Below, piece after piece: positions 56,753 through 64,000 of a DNA stretch of 64,000 bases. The notes under the pieces were generated by a model. It searched no databases, was not told the DNA's origin, and was given only the letters and a program-made list of their open reading frames with translations. How positions within the stretch are numbered: position 1 is the stretch's first letter; the number at the start of each line of letters is the position of its first letter. The stretch comes from JAQBQB01 sp963846925. GTDB lineage: Bacteria > Gemmatimonadota > Gemmatimonadetes > Gemmatimonadales > Gemmatimonadaceae. Where the stretch lies: positions 310,001-374,000 of the forward strand of contig CAWJXW010000016.1 of NCBI GenBank assembly GCA_963846925.1. Direction: 5' to 3'. The translations under genes were made by a program, and so were the position numbers.

Positions 56753-57234
56753 GCCCCAAGCCGGCGGTGAGCTCGGGTCTCCTGCTCTTTCGGCGCACGC
56801 CCAGAGGGCTCGAGGTGTTTCTCGCACATCCGGGCGGTCCGTTCTGGGCCGGCCGTGACGGCGGCGCGTGGACGATTCCCAAGGGCGCGGTTGAATCGGG
56901 CGAGGACGTCCTCGACGCCGCCAAGCGCGAGTTCATCGAGGAGACGGGCATCACTCCGGCGCCGCCGTTCATCCCGCTCGGCTTCGTCAAACAGAAGGCG
57001 GGCAAGACGGTGAACGCGTGGGCGTGGGAGGGCGACGCCGACCCGCGCACGATCACCAGCAACACCACGAAGACCGAATGGCCCCGCGGATCAGGCGAGT
57101 GGGTGACCTACCCCGAGATCGATCGGTGCGCCTGGTTCGACGCGGCCACGGCTCGACAGAAGATCAATTCAGCGCAGGCGGAATTGATCGATCGCCTGGA
57201 AGCGGCGTTGGCGGAGATGAAGTCTGGTGTCTAG
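56749..57234 (+). CDS. Nudix hydrolase
   Basis: 161 residues from GTG 56749 (SPKPAVSSGLLLFRRTPRGL). The Nudix box (G-x5-E-x7-REx-x-EE-x-GI) is complete, starting GAVESGEDVLDAAK and continuing REFIEETGI. Preceding strand: VFLAHPGGPFWAGRDGGAWT. Downstream: LGFVKQKAGKTVNAWAWEGD. This small single-domain type resembles MutT/Ap4A-like NUDIX proteins that cleave nucleoside diphosphate linkages; the substrate is unassigned. It is the last gene of the S9 operon. Repeat family C starts at the base after its stop. Confidence 0.9.
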   Translation: MSPKPAVSSGLLLFRRTPRGLEVFLAHPGGPFWAGRDGGAWTIPKGAVESGEDVLDAAKREFIEETGITPAPPFIPLGFVKQKAGKTVNAWAWEGDADPRTITSNTTKTEWPRGSGEWVTYPEIDRCAWFDAATARQKINSAQAELIDRLEAALAEMKSGV

Positions 57235-57308
57235 GTCACTGGTCACGGGTCTCAGGTCACTGGGAACACCCAGAGACCAGAGACCAGAGACCAGAGACCA
57301 GAGACCAG
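57235..57308. repeat. Inverted short-word repeat, family C, filling a convergent gap
   Basis: The left arm (GGTCACTGGTCACGGGTCTC then AGGTCACTGGG, to ~57264) faces a right arm of five CAGAGAC heptamers (57270-57306). The arms pair imperfectly around AACAC. The element occupies the whole 74 nt between the Nudix stop (57232-57234) and the opposing beta-barrel stop (57309-57311). It may work as a two-way terminator. Confidence 0.85.
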
Positions 57309-58031
57309 TTACCGCCCTCCCAACACCAGACCGAGCCCGAACTCCGTCTGCCCGCCGTCCACGAACACATGCTGAAAGGCGAGGTTGAGGGCGACGGAGC
57401 TCGTGGGATTGAAGATCCCGAGGCCGCCGCCCAGCATGAACTTGCTTCCGCTCCCGCTGTCGCCGCCGTCCGGGTCGAAGTCGCCGAAGCCGAACGCGGG
57501 CGTGAGAAACGGGACGATGTGCATCTCGTTCCGCGAACCGCGTGAAATGAGCGACAGCGGCAGTCCCACCGACCCGGCGAGCAACGTTGCACGCGACGGC
57601 TTCGAGTAGCCGAATTCGCCGTTCAAGCCGACGCGGAGCAGCATCCCGTTTCGCGAGTCGCTCATCGGAACGTCGCTGAGACGAGTGTCGCCGCCGATTC
57701 CGAGCACGAGCGCGCTCGAACCGCGCGATGGTGTGGAAGCGCCCGCGGTGAGCGAGACGCTCGACGCGCCGCCGCCGGAAAGCACCGCCGTGGCCGTGAA
57801 GTTGTTGAGCGAGTTCGTGAGCTCGCCGCCCGACACGTTGCCGTAGCGACCCGAGAACGCCGCGCCGTTCTGTCGTTCACCGAGAATCGTGCTCGTCGCG
57901 ATAGGCGGGAGTCCGGCGACCGCGGTGCGCATCAGGGCGGCGTACGCGGCCGCGTCGGAAAATGTTTGCGCCGGCGCCTTCGACGCGACGACCAACATCG
58001 CGGCGGCGGCCAGCGAACTGAGCTTGGTCAT
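57309..58031 (-). CDS. Predicted outer-membrane beta-barrel protein
   Basis: 240 residues with signal peptide SSLAAAAMLVVASKAPAQ. The mature part alternates Gly/Ser/aromatic strands typical of small barrels: GAAFSGRYGNVSGGELTNSL, NGMLLRVGLNGEFGYSK, EMHIVPFLTPAFGFGDFDPD, FMLGGGLGIFNPTSSVALNL, and a terminal strand TEFGLGLVLGGR. The final residue is not the usual Phe/Trp. No specific family was recognised. It could be an adhesin-like or structural barrel. It is convergent with the Nudix operon. Confidence 0.7.
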   Translation of the reverse strand: MTKLSSLAAAAMLVVASKAPAQTFSDAAAYAALMRTAVAGLPPIATSTILGERQNGAAFSGRYGNVSGGELTNSLNNFTATAVLSGGGASSVSLTAGASTPSRGSSALVLGIGGDTRLSDVPMSDSRNGMLLRVGLNGEFGYSKPSRATLLAGSVGLPLSLISRGSRNEMHIVPFLTPAFGFGDFDPDGGDSGSGSKFMLGGGLGIFNPTSSVALNLAFQHVFVDGGQTEFGLGLVLGGR

Positions 58032-58104
58032 GGCAACCCCTCAGGTAAGAGTCGCCGGGTCTGGTTGCAATCGTCGCGCCGCCGCGCTCGCTATGTGCGC
58101 CGCG

Positions 58105-58476
58105 TCACGCGCTCGACAATCGATGCTGCCAGTAGGTCTCGTCGCGAATCAGCACGTCGAGCTGGATCGCGCGCTCGCCCTCTTCGACCGTGTAGTCGGC
58201 GATGTGAATCGTGCTCGTCGGAATGCGCTTGCCGGTCGGATCCTCGAGCAGGAGGCCGAGCCTGTCGCGCGCGTCGTGGTAACGCTCGAGCAACGCGTCG
58301 TCGCGCGGCGATCCGTCGTGGGGAACGGCGCGGGCGAACAAGCGAAACACCGGCTGCACGAGATCGTAGCCGAGTCCCGGCCTGAACGGTCCCCACGCGC
58401 GGCCCGTGCCCGGCTCGATGTGCTCGAGATCCGAATGGCCGACGATGACGCCTTTGAGACGGACTGTGTGCTTCAC
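58105..58476 (-). CDS. Conserved hypothetical protein, 123 residues
   Basis: The ATG overlaps the TonB stop (ATGA), so the two are co-translated. Segments: VRLKGVIVGHSDLEHIEPGT, GRAWGPFRPGLGYDLVQPVF, LLERYHDARDRLGLLLEDPT, STIHIADYTVEEGERAIQLD. A mostly beta protein with no TM or signal; family not known to me. Similar small proteins in related genomes are annotated only as hypothetical. Confidence 0.7.
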   Translation of the reverse strand: MKHTVRLKGVIVGHSDLEHIEPGTGRAWGPFRPGLGYDLVQPVFRLFARAVPHDGSPRDDALLERYHDARDRLGLLLEDPTGKRIPTSTIHIADYTVEEGERAIQLDVLIRDETYWQHRLSSA

Positions 58477-59192
58477 GGTTTGCGCGGTGCCGGCTTCGCG
58501 GGGGCCGCGGCGACCGGCTCGGTGATCTTAAACGTGAATTGCTGCTGGACCAGCTGCCGCACCTTCGAGAGTCCGATGCGCGCCGGCTCGAATCGCATGT
58601 ACGGTAACACCTCGCGCACGGCGGTGGTGAATTCCGCGTTCGTCGACTGTAGCACGACGAACGACGTCGTGTCGGCGAAGCCAGTGGTGTCGACGATGTA
58701 CTGCGCGTTCACGTACCCGGTGACGTGCTTCTCGAGGAGCTTGAGCGGGTACGCCGGCGCCGCGCTGCTCGCTGAGCGGACGACGGCGATGTCGACGTCG
58801 AGCACCGAGTAGACGGAATCCTGGCCTTTGGTCGGCGGAGCCGGGGGCGCGGTGACGGAGTCCTTTCCCGAGCTTTTCGCCGTGTCCTTCACGACCGGCG
58901 TCGGCTTGGCGTTGCCGAACGTGTGCGTGCCGTCGCCGAATCCTTCACCGACCGGCGCGAGCTTGACGAAGTGGACCGACTCTCGCGACCCCGATTGGGT
59001 CGGCACGCGGTCCGGCGGCGGGCGATACACGGCGAACGGATGGTTCTCGAACGCCTTGGTCGCCAATCCGTCCGGCGGCAGCGTGGCGATGACCCACGCG
59101 GCAATCACGACGACGTGAAACACCGTGCTGAACGAGGCGCTGGAGTATCGCAGCGCCTGAGTCGAATCCGAGTACACCCACGAGCGCGTCAT
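58473..59192 (-). CDS. Energy transducer TonB-like protein
   Basis: 239 residues. An N-terminal TM (FSTVFHVVVIAAWVIATLPP) precedes a Pro-rich periplasmic linker (TAPPAPPTKGQD, PPPDRVPTQ). The C-terminal TonB-like domain reads APAYPLKLLEKHVTGYVNAQ, YIVDTTGFADTTSFVVLQST and REVLPYMRFEPARIGLSKVR. It transduces proton-motive force to outer-membrane receptors with ExbB/ExbD, which are not in the window. It is co-translated with the small gene downstream. TonB family paralogues with diverse roles are common in this phylum. Confidence 0.85.
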   Translation of the reverse strand: MTRSWVYSDSTQALRYSSASFSTVFHVVVIAAWVIATLPPDGLATKAFENHPFAVYRPPPDRVPTQSGSRESVHFVKLAPVGEGFGDGTHTFGNAKPTPVVKDTAKSSGKDSVTAPPAPPTKGQDSVYSVLDVDIAVVRSASSAAPAYPLKLLEKHVTGYVNAQYIVDTTGFADTTSFVVLQSTNAEFTTAVREVLPYMRFEPARIGLSKVRQLVQQQFTFKITEPVAAAPAKPAPRKP

Positions 59193-59220
59193 AAGTGCCC
59201 CCTCCGCTTCCCCCCCCCAA

Positions 59221-59754
59221 CTACGACAGCGAGTACCGCTCCTTGAGCAGCCCTACGTGATGCCGTTCGTGCCCAGCGATGATGTACAGCAGGGCGCGCA
59301 CGCTGATCTCCGCGCCGTTCGCGATGCCCCGCCGCGTGACCGCTTCGGGGTCGAGCCCGCGCGCGAACGCGAGCGTCGCTCCGCGCACCGCCTGGAACTC
59401 GTCGGTGAGATCCGCCAGCGAACGGTCGGCGAAGTGGCCGCTCGGCACCCAGGCATTCTCGTCGAACCCGGGAAGCGGTTGCACGTCGCGGCGGGCGAAC
59501 CAGAGCGCGCGGAAGCCCATCACGCGCTCCACGTCCGTCATGTGGCCGATGACCTGCTTCACCGTCCACTTGCCGGGCGCGTACGCGAAGTCGGCGCGGT
59601 TCAACGGCGTTCGCCGGAGCAGCGCGACCGTGGTTTCGATCTCGGATTCGAGAAAGGTCACCAGGTCGCCGTCAGGGACGAGCGTGATGTACCTGCCATA
59701 GTAGGCAATGTGCTCGTCGGGATTGGGCCGGGGAATACTTGTCGCGAGCGGCAT
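59221..59754 (-). CDS. DinB-superfamily protein
   Basis: 177 residues, unbroken frame. DinB helical bundle: IAYYGRYITLVPDGDLVTFL, APGKWTVKQVIGHMTDVERV (metal His in VIGHMTDVE), WFARRDVQPLPGFDENAWVP, and LLYIIAGHERHHVGLLKERY with H..HH, the distal His pair. The third DinB-type gene in the window, and the one with the clearest metal triad. The start MPLATSIPRPNPDEHIAYYG matches members with a short N-terminal extension. Ordinary function unknown. Confidence 0.9.
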   Translation of the reverse strand: MPLATSIPRPNPDEHIAYYGRYITLVPDGDLVTFLESEIETTVALLRRTPLNRADFAYAPGKWTVKQVIGHMTDVERVMGFRALWFARRDVQPLPGFDENAWVPSGHFADRSLADLTDEFQAVRGATLAFARGLDPEAVTRRGIANGAEISVRALLYIIAGHERHHVGLLKERYSLS

Positions 59755-59913
59755 TTTCGGTTCGTCACTCCGTAAAGGCGGTTGAACACTCGAAAACCGA
59801 ACGGCGATGAGAACAGACTCCGAAACTAACGAGAAGCGAAACCAACGGAACGCGAAGCCGACGGGTGGCGAAACGGCGAGAGAACCGCGAGAGAGCCTGT
59901 CACCAGCGATTCC
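59755..59913. other. Intergenic stretch with repeated CGAA/GAAACC words
   Basis: The 159-nt gap before the DinB gene is purine-rich on the plus strand, with CGAAAACCGAACGG (59791-59804) and several variants (GCGAAACC, GGAACGCGAAG, GGCGAAACGG). The 11-mer GAAACCGAACG also occurs at ~7620, and GAAAACCGAACGG at ~22081 upstream of LVIVD. No gene or RNA was recognised. Promoter elements for DinB may lie here. Confidence 0.35.
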
Positions 59914-61297
59914 TCATGTCGTCGCGGGGACGGCGACCGGCGGCGAGTCGGATGGTGTAGCCCCTTCCGCCAACTCCGCCTGACGCCAGCCCAGCCAGAG
60001 CCCGAGTCCGAGGAAGACCACCGAGAGCGGGATGGCCACGTACGAAATGCCGACGAGGGTCAATCCCAGCGCCGCCAAACCCCGGTACGCCCAGCCGCCG
60101 ATCTGGTCACCGCTTCGATACACCACGGTCTCGATCACGTTCTTCGCTTTGTACTTGTCTTCACGTTTTACAACCGTAAACAACACCTCCATCGCGGGAT
60201 TCGTCACGGCAAAGTTCCCGCCGCGACGCAGCACGGTGAACACCGCGACCATCGCGAACACCGGGAACGCGCCGAGCGCCGCGAAACCGACGATGCTCAG
60301 CACCGGGAGGACGGCCAGCGCGGCCGCGAGGCCGAGCCACCGGATGATTCGTCCGGTGAGAAAGATCTGGGTCAACACGGTGAGCGTCTGCACCGCCAGC
60401 TCCAACTGCGCCAGCACGGCGGTCCGCGTCGCACGGTCGGCGTACGCGCGGCCCACCAGGTCGCTCTGCGCGAAATACAAGAAGGTCGCGCCGATCGTGA
60501 ACAGCAGCATGAAGCCGCACGTCGCGAGCAGATACGGCGACTTGAGGACGTGCGTGAAGCCGGCCCATACGCTGCCGCCGATCACGTCGGCCCCCCCCTC
60601 CCCCCCGCGGTCGGGACGCTTCCGCCCGCTCATCGGCGCCGCGCCGCCGTCGCGCATCGGGAACCGCATCACGGTGAACACGGCCAGCTCCAACAGCGCC
60701 GCCGACACGAGCAGCAGCGTGATCGCGCCGATGCGCGTCGCCAGCGCGGCGGTCGCCGATCCCGTGATCGAGCCGAGCGTGCCGCCCACGCCGATGAACC
60801 CGAACATCCGCTTGGCCTGCTCGCTGTTGAACGTGTCGGCCATCAGACACCAGAAGATCGACGTGTTGAACAGCGCGAATACCGTCGTCCACACGAAGAA
60901 CGCGCGCGCCGTCCACACGTCCACCACCGAGCCTTCCTTCGCCGACAAGAAGCGCAACACGAGGTAGAACACCAGCATGCTGGCGACGAAGAACTGGTAC
61001 GAGATCGGAATGAATCGGCGCACGGGGAACCGCACCACCAACGCCGAGAACATCGGGTTGAGGATTACCGTCACCGTGAGCGTCGCCGTGAACAGCCACG
61101 GCAGATTGTAAACGCCCGTCGCGGCGGCGACCTCGTCGCGCATGGGACGCAGGACGAAGTAGCTGCACAGCAAGAAAAAGAAGAACACCGCCGAGGTGAG
61201 CATCGCGCGCACTTCTCCGTCGCGCACGTCGACCACGCGCCGCAGGAGCGCGACCGCGGCCGCCAGGGTGTCCGCTCGCCGCCACGCCGTCGCTCAC
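59914..61297 (-). CDS. MFS-type nucleotide-carrier-like transporter (one frame break)
   Basis: ~460 residues with about 12 TM helices, resembling the Npt1/Npt2-like NTP/NDP carriers of the ATP:ADP antiporter family. Segments: VVDVRDGEVRAMLTSAVFFF, FLLCSYFVLRPMRDEVAAAT, SIFWCLMADTFNSEQAKRMF, GFIGVGGTLGSITGSATAAL, VLRRGGNFAVTNPAMEVLFT, and KYKAKNVIETVVYRSGDQIG. GTG 61297 (MSDGVAAS) overlaps the epimerase stop as GTGA, and a +1 shift near 61275 links it to DTLAAAVALLRR. GTG 61236 is the alternative start. The substrate is not established; free-living members probably move other solutes. Confidence 0.8.
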
Positions 61298-62502
61298 TTC
61301 GTCGCCTTGCTTCGCCTTCCACGCGGCGATCACTTCTGCCTCACGCTGGGCCGAGATGCCCGCCAGCTTGCCCTGCGACAGCGCCTCGAGCTCCGCGGCG
61401 GGACGCGTCTTGTTCCAGTCGAGCGTCTCCTTCGCCGTGACCGCGAGCGGCCGGAACGTGAGCCCGGCGGCGAGCGCCTTTTTGATCGTGCGGCGCGAGA
61501 ACGCGACGTTGCTCGGCCGGTCCGGCACCCATACCGGCATGCTCTGGCCGTCCGGACCGCTCACCCACGCCCGCACCTTCTGCTCGCTCAGAAAAGCAGC
61601 CGGCACCCAGACGAACTGCGCCCCCGCCGTGGTCACGGCTTTGATGCCGTAGAGCATCTCGGACATCGTCATCGGCGCGATTGGCCCCGTCGCGTTGAAC
61701 ACGCCGAGCGTGTTGTTCTCCGCGACACGAATCGTCCACTCGGCCAGGTCGCGCGAGTCGATGATCTGCACCGGATCGTTGCCGTCGCCCGGGGCGAGCA
61801 CTTCGCCGCCCTTGTCGATCCGGTACGGCCAGTAGGTGAATCGATCGGAGCGGTCCAGCGGACCGACGATCAGTCCGGGTCGGATGATCGTGTTGATCCC
61901 CGGATACTGCTTTTCGACCTCTCGCTCGGAGTACGCCTTGAGCGGCCCGTAGTACCTCCCGAATGCCGTTCGGTCCAGCGTGTATGGATCGAGACCGTCG
62001 GGAAGGGGATGCGTCGGATCGGTTTCGTCGGACCACGCGTTCTTGTCGCTGGCGTAGGCGGAAATCGTCGAAATGAAGATGTAGTGCTTCGTGTTCCCCT
62101 TGAGGTACTGCGCCGCGTTGCGCACCCATGCCGGCGCGGTCGTGGGGTTGTCGATCACGACGTCGAACTTGAGCCCCTTGAGCGCGGTCACGTCGTCGTT
62201 GAGATCGCCGATCAACTGCTCGACGCGTCCCTTGAAGAAGTCCGGCCGCGTCTTGTTTCGATTGAGCAGGGTGACTTTGTGCCCCCGCGCGATCGCGTAT
62301 TCGACCTGCTCCGGACCGGTGAAGCCGGTCCCGCCGAGAATCAGGATGCTGAGCGACGCCTTCGCGCGCTCGACGCGACGGCCGCCGGAGGGAAGCGGCT
62401 CCGCGGATACGTGACGCGAGGCCAGGCAGCGACGCGAGCCCCCCCGAGCGCGCCCGCGGCGACGGCTGAGGCCTTGAGGAAGTTGCGGCGGTTCGTTGGC
62501 AC
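61294..62502 (-). CDS. Tat-exported NAD-dependent epimerase/dehydratase-like protein (frame breaks)
   Basis: ~402 residues from GTG 62502 with GGAG upstream. The twin-arginine signal is NRRNFLKASAVAAGALGG. A seven-G run (~62445) is one base short and shifts the frame. The corrected Rossmann start is LSILILGGTGFTGPEQVEYA followed by RGHKVTLLNRNKTRPDFFKG. The SDR core includes HYIFISTISAYASDKNAWSD and GRYYGPLKAYSEREVEKQYP (Y..K active site) and NTIIRPGLIVGPLDRSDRFT. The end, at TGA 61296-61294, needs a second +1 shift after AAWKAKQGDE. The extended SDR fold with Tat export is unusual but known. The carrier gene overlaps its stop. Confidence 0.82.
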
Positions 62503-62691
62503 GGCGGGCTCCAGGGTGGAGGGGTCAGCCGAACTGGCTGGCATCCCAAGTTGGCCAACGGGCGGGTCTTTGGACAGTCCGGGCCAGGCCGGCCTGTGTA
62601 TGGATTCTGTGACGCGACGCCTGGGCTGGCACGCGAGCGCGCGGTACTTTGCAAACGAACCGCGCCGCGCCGCCGCCACCCCGAGGTCGCC

Positions 62692-64000
62692 ATGCTCCGA
62701 GTCAGTCGCCAAATGCCCCGCCCGATGCGCTTGTTCGTCCCCGCTGTCGCGATCGTCGTCGCGTCGAGCGCGGGGCGGGCGCAGCAGGCGGAGACCCAGC
62801 CCGTCACGTCGCGCGACGGAATGGTGATCACGACCTCGGCCCCGGCGTCGGACGTCGGCGCGGCGGTCCTGAAGAAAGGGGGCAACGCAGTGGACGCGGC
62901 CGTGGCGACCGCGTTCGCGCTCGCCGTCACACATCCGAGCGCGGGAAACATCGGCGGCGGCGGATTCATGGTGATCCGCCTGGCCGACGGTTCCTCGACG
63001 ACGATCGACTATCGCGAGCGCGCGCCGATGCGCTCGACGCAGACGATGTACCTCGACTCGACGGGCAAGATCGCGCGCCGGCTGACGGCGACCGGCTACC
63101 TCGCTCCCGGCGTGCCGGGCACCGTGCGCGGCTTGGCCCTCGCACACTCGAAGTTCGGCAAGCTCGCGTGGAAGGACGACGTGATGCCGGCGGTGGAGTT
63201 GGCCGAGAAGGGTTTCGTCCTGTCGCCGGCGCTGGCCCGTTCACTCAATCGCGAGGTCGACTCCTCGATGGCGAAGTACCCGGCCTCGGTCGCGGCATAT
63301 GGCAAGCCGGGCGGCGGCGCGTGGGTCGCCGGCGATACGATCGTGCTGCGAGACCTCGGCCGAACGCTACGCGCCATCGCGACGAAGGGCCCGAACGCGT
63401 TCTACACCGGCTGGATCGCCGACAGCATCGCCGCCTCGATGTCGCGGAACGGCGGCTTGATCTCCAAGCGCGACCTGGCCGCGTACCAGGCGAAGATGCG
63501 CACGCCCCTCCACGGCACGTATCGCGGCTACGACCTGATCACGATGCCCCCGCCGACCAGCGGCGGCGTCACGATGCTCGAGATGCTCAACATTCTCGAG
63601 CGGTTCGATCTCGCGAAGCTGGGTGACATGTCGCCCGCCGCGCTGCACGTCGAGATCGAAGCGATGCGCCGCGGCTATCTCGACCGCGCGCGCTACCTCG
63701 GCGATCCGGATTTCGTGAAGATGCCGATCGCGCGGCTCACGTCCAAGACCTACGCGAAGTCGCTCGCAGCGTCGATCGATCCCTCGCATGCCTCGAGCAG
63801 CGTGGAGCTCGGACACGACATCGTGACGCAGGTCGCGTCCACGGAGGACGACGAGACGACGCAGTTCTCGATCGTCGACCGCACGGGCAACGCCGTGTCG
63901 AACACGTTCACGCTCGAGGGCGGGTTCGGGTCGCACGTCGTCGTCGACGGCGCCGGATTCATCCTCAACAACGAGATGGGCGACTTCAACAAGAAGCCGG
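62692..64000 (+). CDS. ggt: Gamma-glutamyltransferase precursor, 3' end beyond window
   Basis: 436 residues visible from ATG 62692 (GAGG 5 nt upstream). Signal peptide LFVPAVAIVVASSAGRAQQ. The Ntn-hydrolase precursor shows VLKKGGNAVDAAVATAFALA, HPSAGNIGGGGFMVIRLADG, the Arg/Asp gamma-glutamyl binding region DYRERAPM, GTVRGLALAHSKFGKL and MPPPTSGGVTMLEMLNILER. The self-cleavage site and nucleophile are Thr389 in DDETTQFSIVDRTGNAVSNT. It hydrolyses or transfers gamma-glutamyl groups of glutathione-like compounds in the periplasm. The frame is unbroken to the edge; roughly 130-150 C-terminal residues are missing. Confidence 0.93.
   Translation, partial: MLRVSRQMPRPMRLFVPAVAIVVASSAGRAQQAETQPVTSRDGMVITTSAPASDVGAAVLKKGGNAVDAAVATAFALAVTHPSAGNIGGGGFMVIRLADGSSTTIDYRERAPMRSTQTMYLDSTGKIARRLTATGYLAPGVPGTVRGLALAHSKFGKLAWKDDVMPAVELAEKGFVLSPALARSLNREVDSSMAKYPASVAAYGKPGGGAWVAGDTIVLRDLGRTLRAIATKGPNAFYTGWIADSIAASMSRNGGLISKRDLAAYQAKMRTPLHGTYRGYDLITMPPPTSGGVTMLEMLNILERFDLAKLGDMSPAALHVEIEAMRRGYLDRARYLGDPDFVKMPIARLTSKTYAKSLAASIDPSHASSSVELGHDIVTQVASTEDDETTQFSIVDRTGNAVSNTFTLEGGFGSHVVVDGAGFILNNEMGDFNKKP

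Noticed and set aside
3545..62502. Programmed +1 frameshifting as a biological system
   Set aside because: Break sites lack a shared slippery motif, hit genes of all functions and include losses in G/C runs. Sequencing indels are simpler.

Overview
The window is GC-rich (about two thirds G+C by eye), densely packed DNA with mixed gene orientation. The gene content points to Gemmatimonadota. It has three PadR-regulator plus ADOP-type FtsX/MacB permease cassettes, a TIGR02999-like ECF sigma factor coupled to a Ser/Thr kinase with a TPR-like tail, a DUF305 + LVIVD-repeat pair, and many exported S9, S15, M20, M28 and DUF-type proteins. Acidobacteriota is the main alternative. No rRNA, tRNA, CRISPR array, prophage or insertion sequence was recognised. 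This looks like ordinary chromosome.

Layout. 1-2.4 kb: ADOP permease (cut by the left edge) and its PadR regulator. 2.4-7.3 kb: small membrane protein, MmcQ/YjbR protein, then the kinase and sigma factor. 7.3-13.5 kb: acyl-CoA synthetase, S15 hydrolase, MFS transporter, TVP38/DedA-type membrane protein. 13.4-16.4 kb: second ADOP/PadR pair. 16.7-22.8 kb: metalloprotease, DUF3179, acetyltransferase, two very small genes, LVIVD and DUF305. 22.9-27.6 kb: PAS histidine kinase, DUF1800, CHAD, a conserved 50-residue protein. 27.7-37.1 kb: many single genes (NTF2-like, DUF1810, a short YidC/Oxa1-like insertase, SRPBCC, DUF1624, ankyrin, ICMT, DUF4412, DUF3465, phosphoesterase, beta-carbonic anhydrase). 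37.3-40.3 kb: third PadR/ADOP pair. 40.3-52.9 kb: PQQ-propeller protein, cupin, DinB, OPT transporter, stand-alone 5'-3' exonuclease, M28, DUF2071, DinB, M20. 53.2-57.2 kb: tightly overlapping operon S9 peptidase - membrane protein - hypothetical - Nudix. 57.3-62.5 kb: minus-strand genes (beta-barrel, TonB, DinB, nucleotide-type carrier, Tat-exported epimerase). 62.7 kb to end: gamma-glutamyltransferase cut by the right edge.

Two features dominate. First, over thirty single-base frame breaks interrupt otherwise conserved genes. Most look like one extra base and a few like a missing base in a G or C run, so the sequence probably carries uncorrected long-read indels. Broken genes are therefore reported as one CDS each, with the break positions. 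Second, the gaps between genes hold at least five sequence-unrelated families of short-word repeats. Four of them (families A-D) form inverted arms and the fifth is a tandem octamer. Several sit directly on stop or start codons. These are the strongest unexplained structures in the window.
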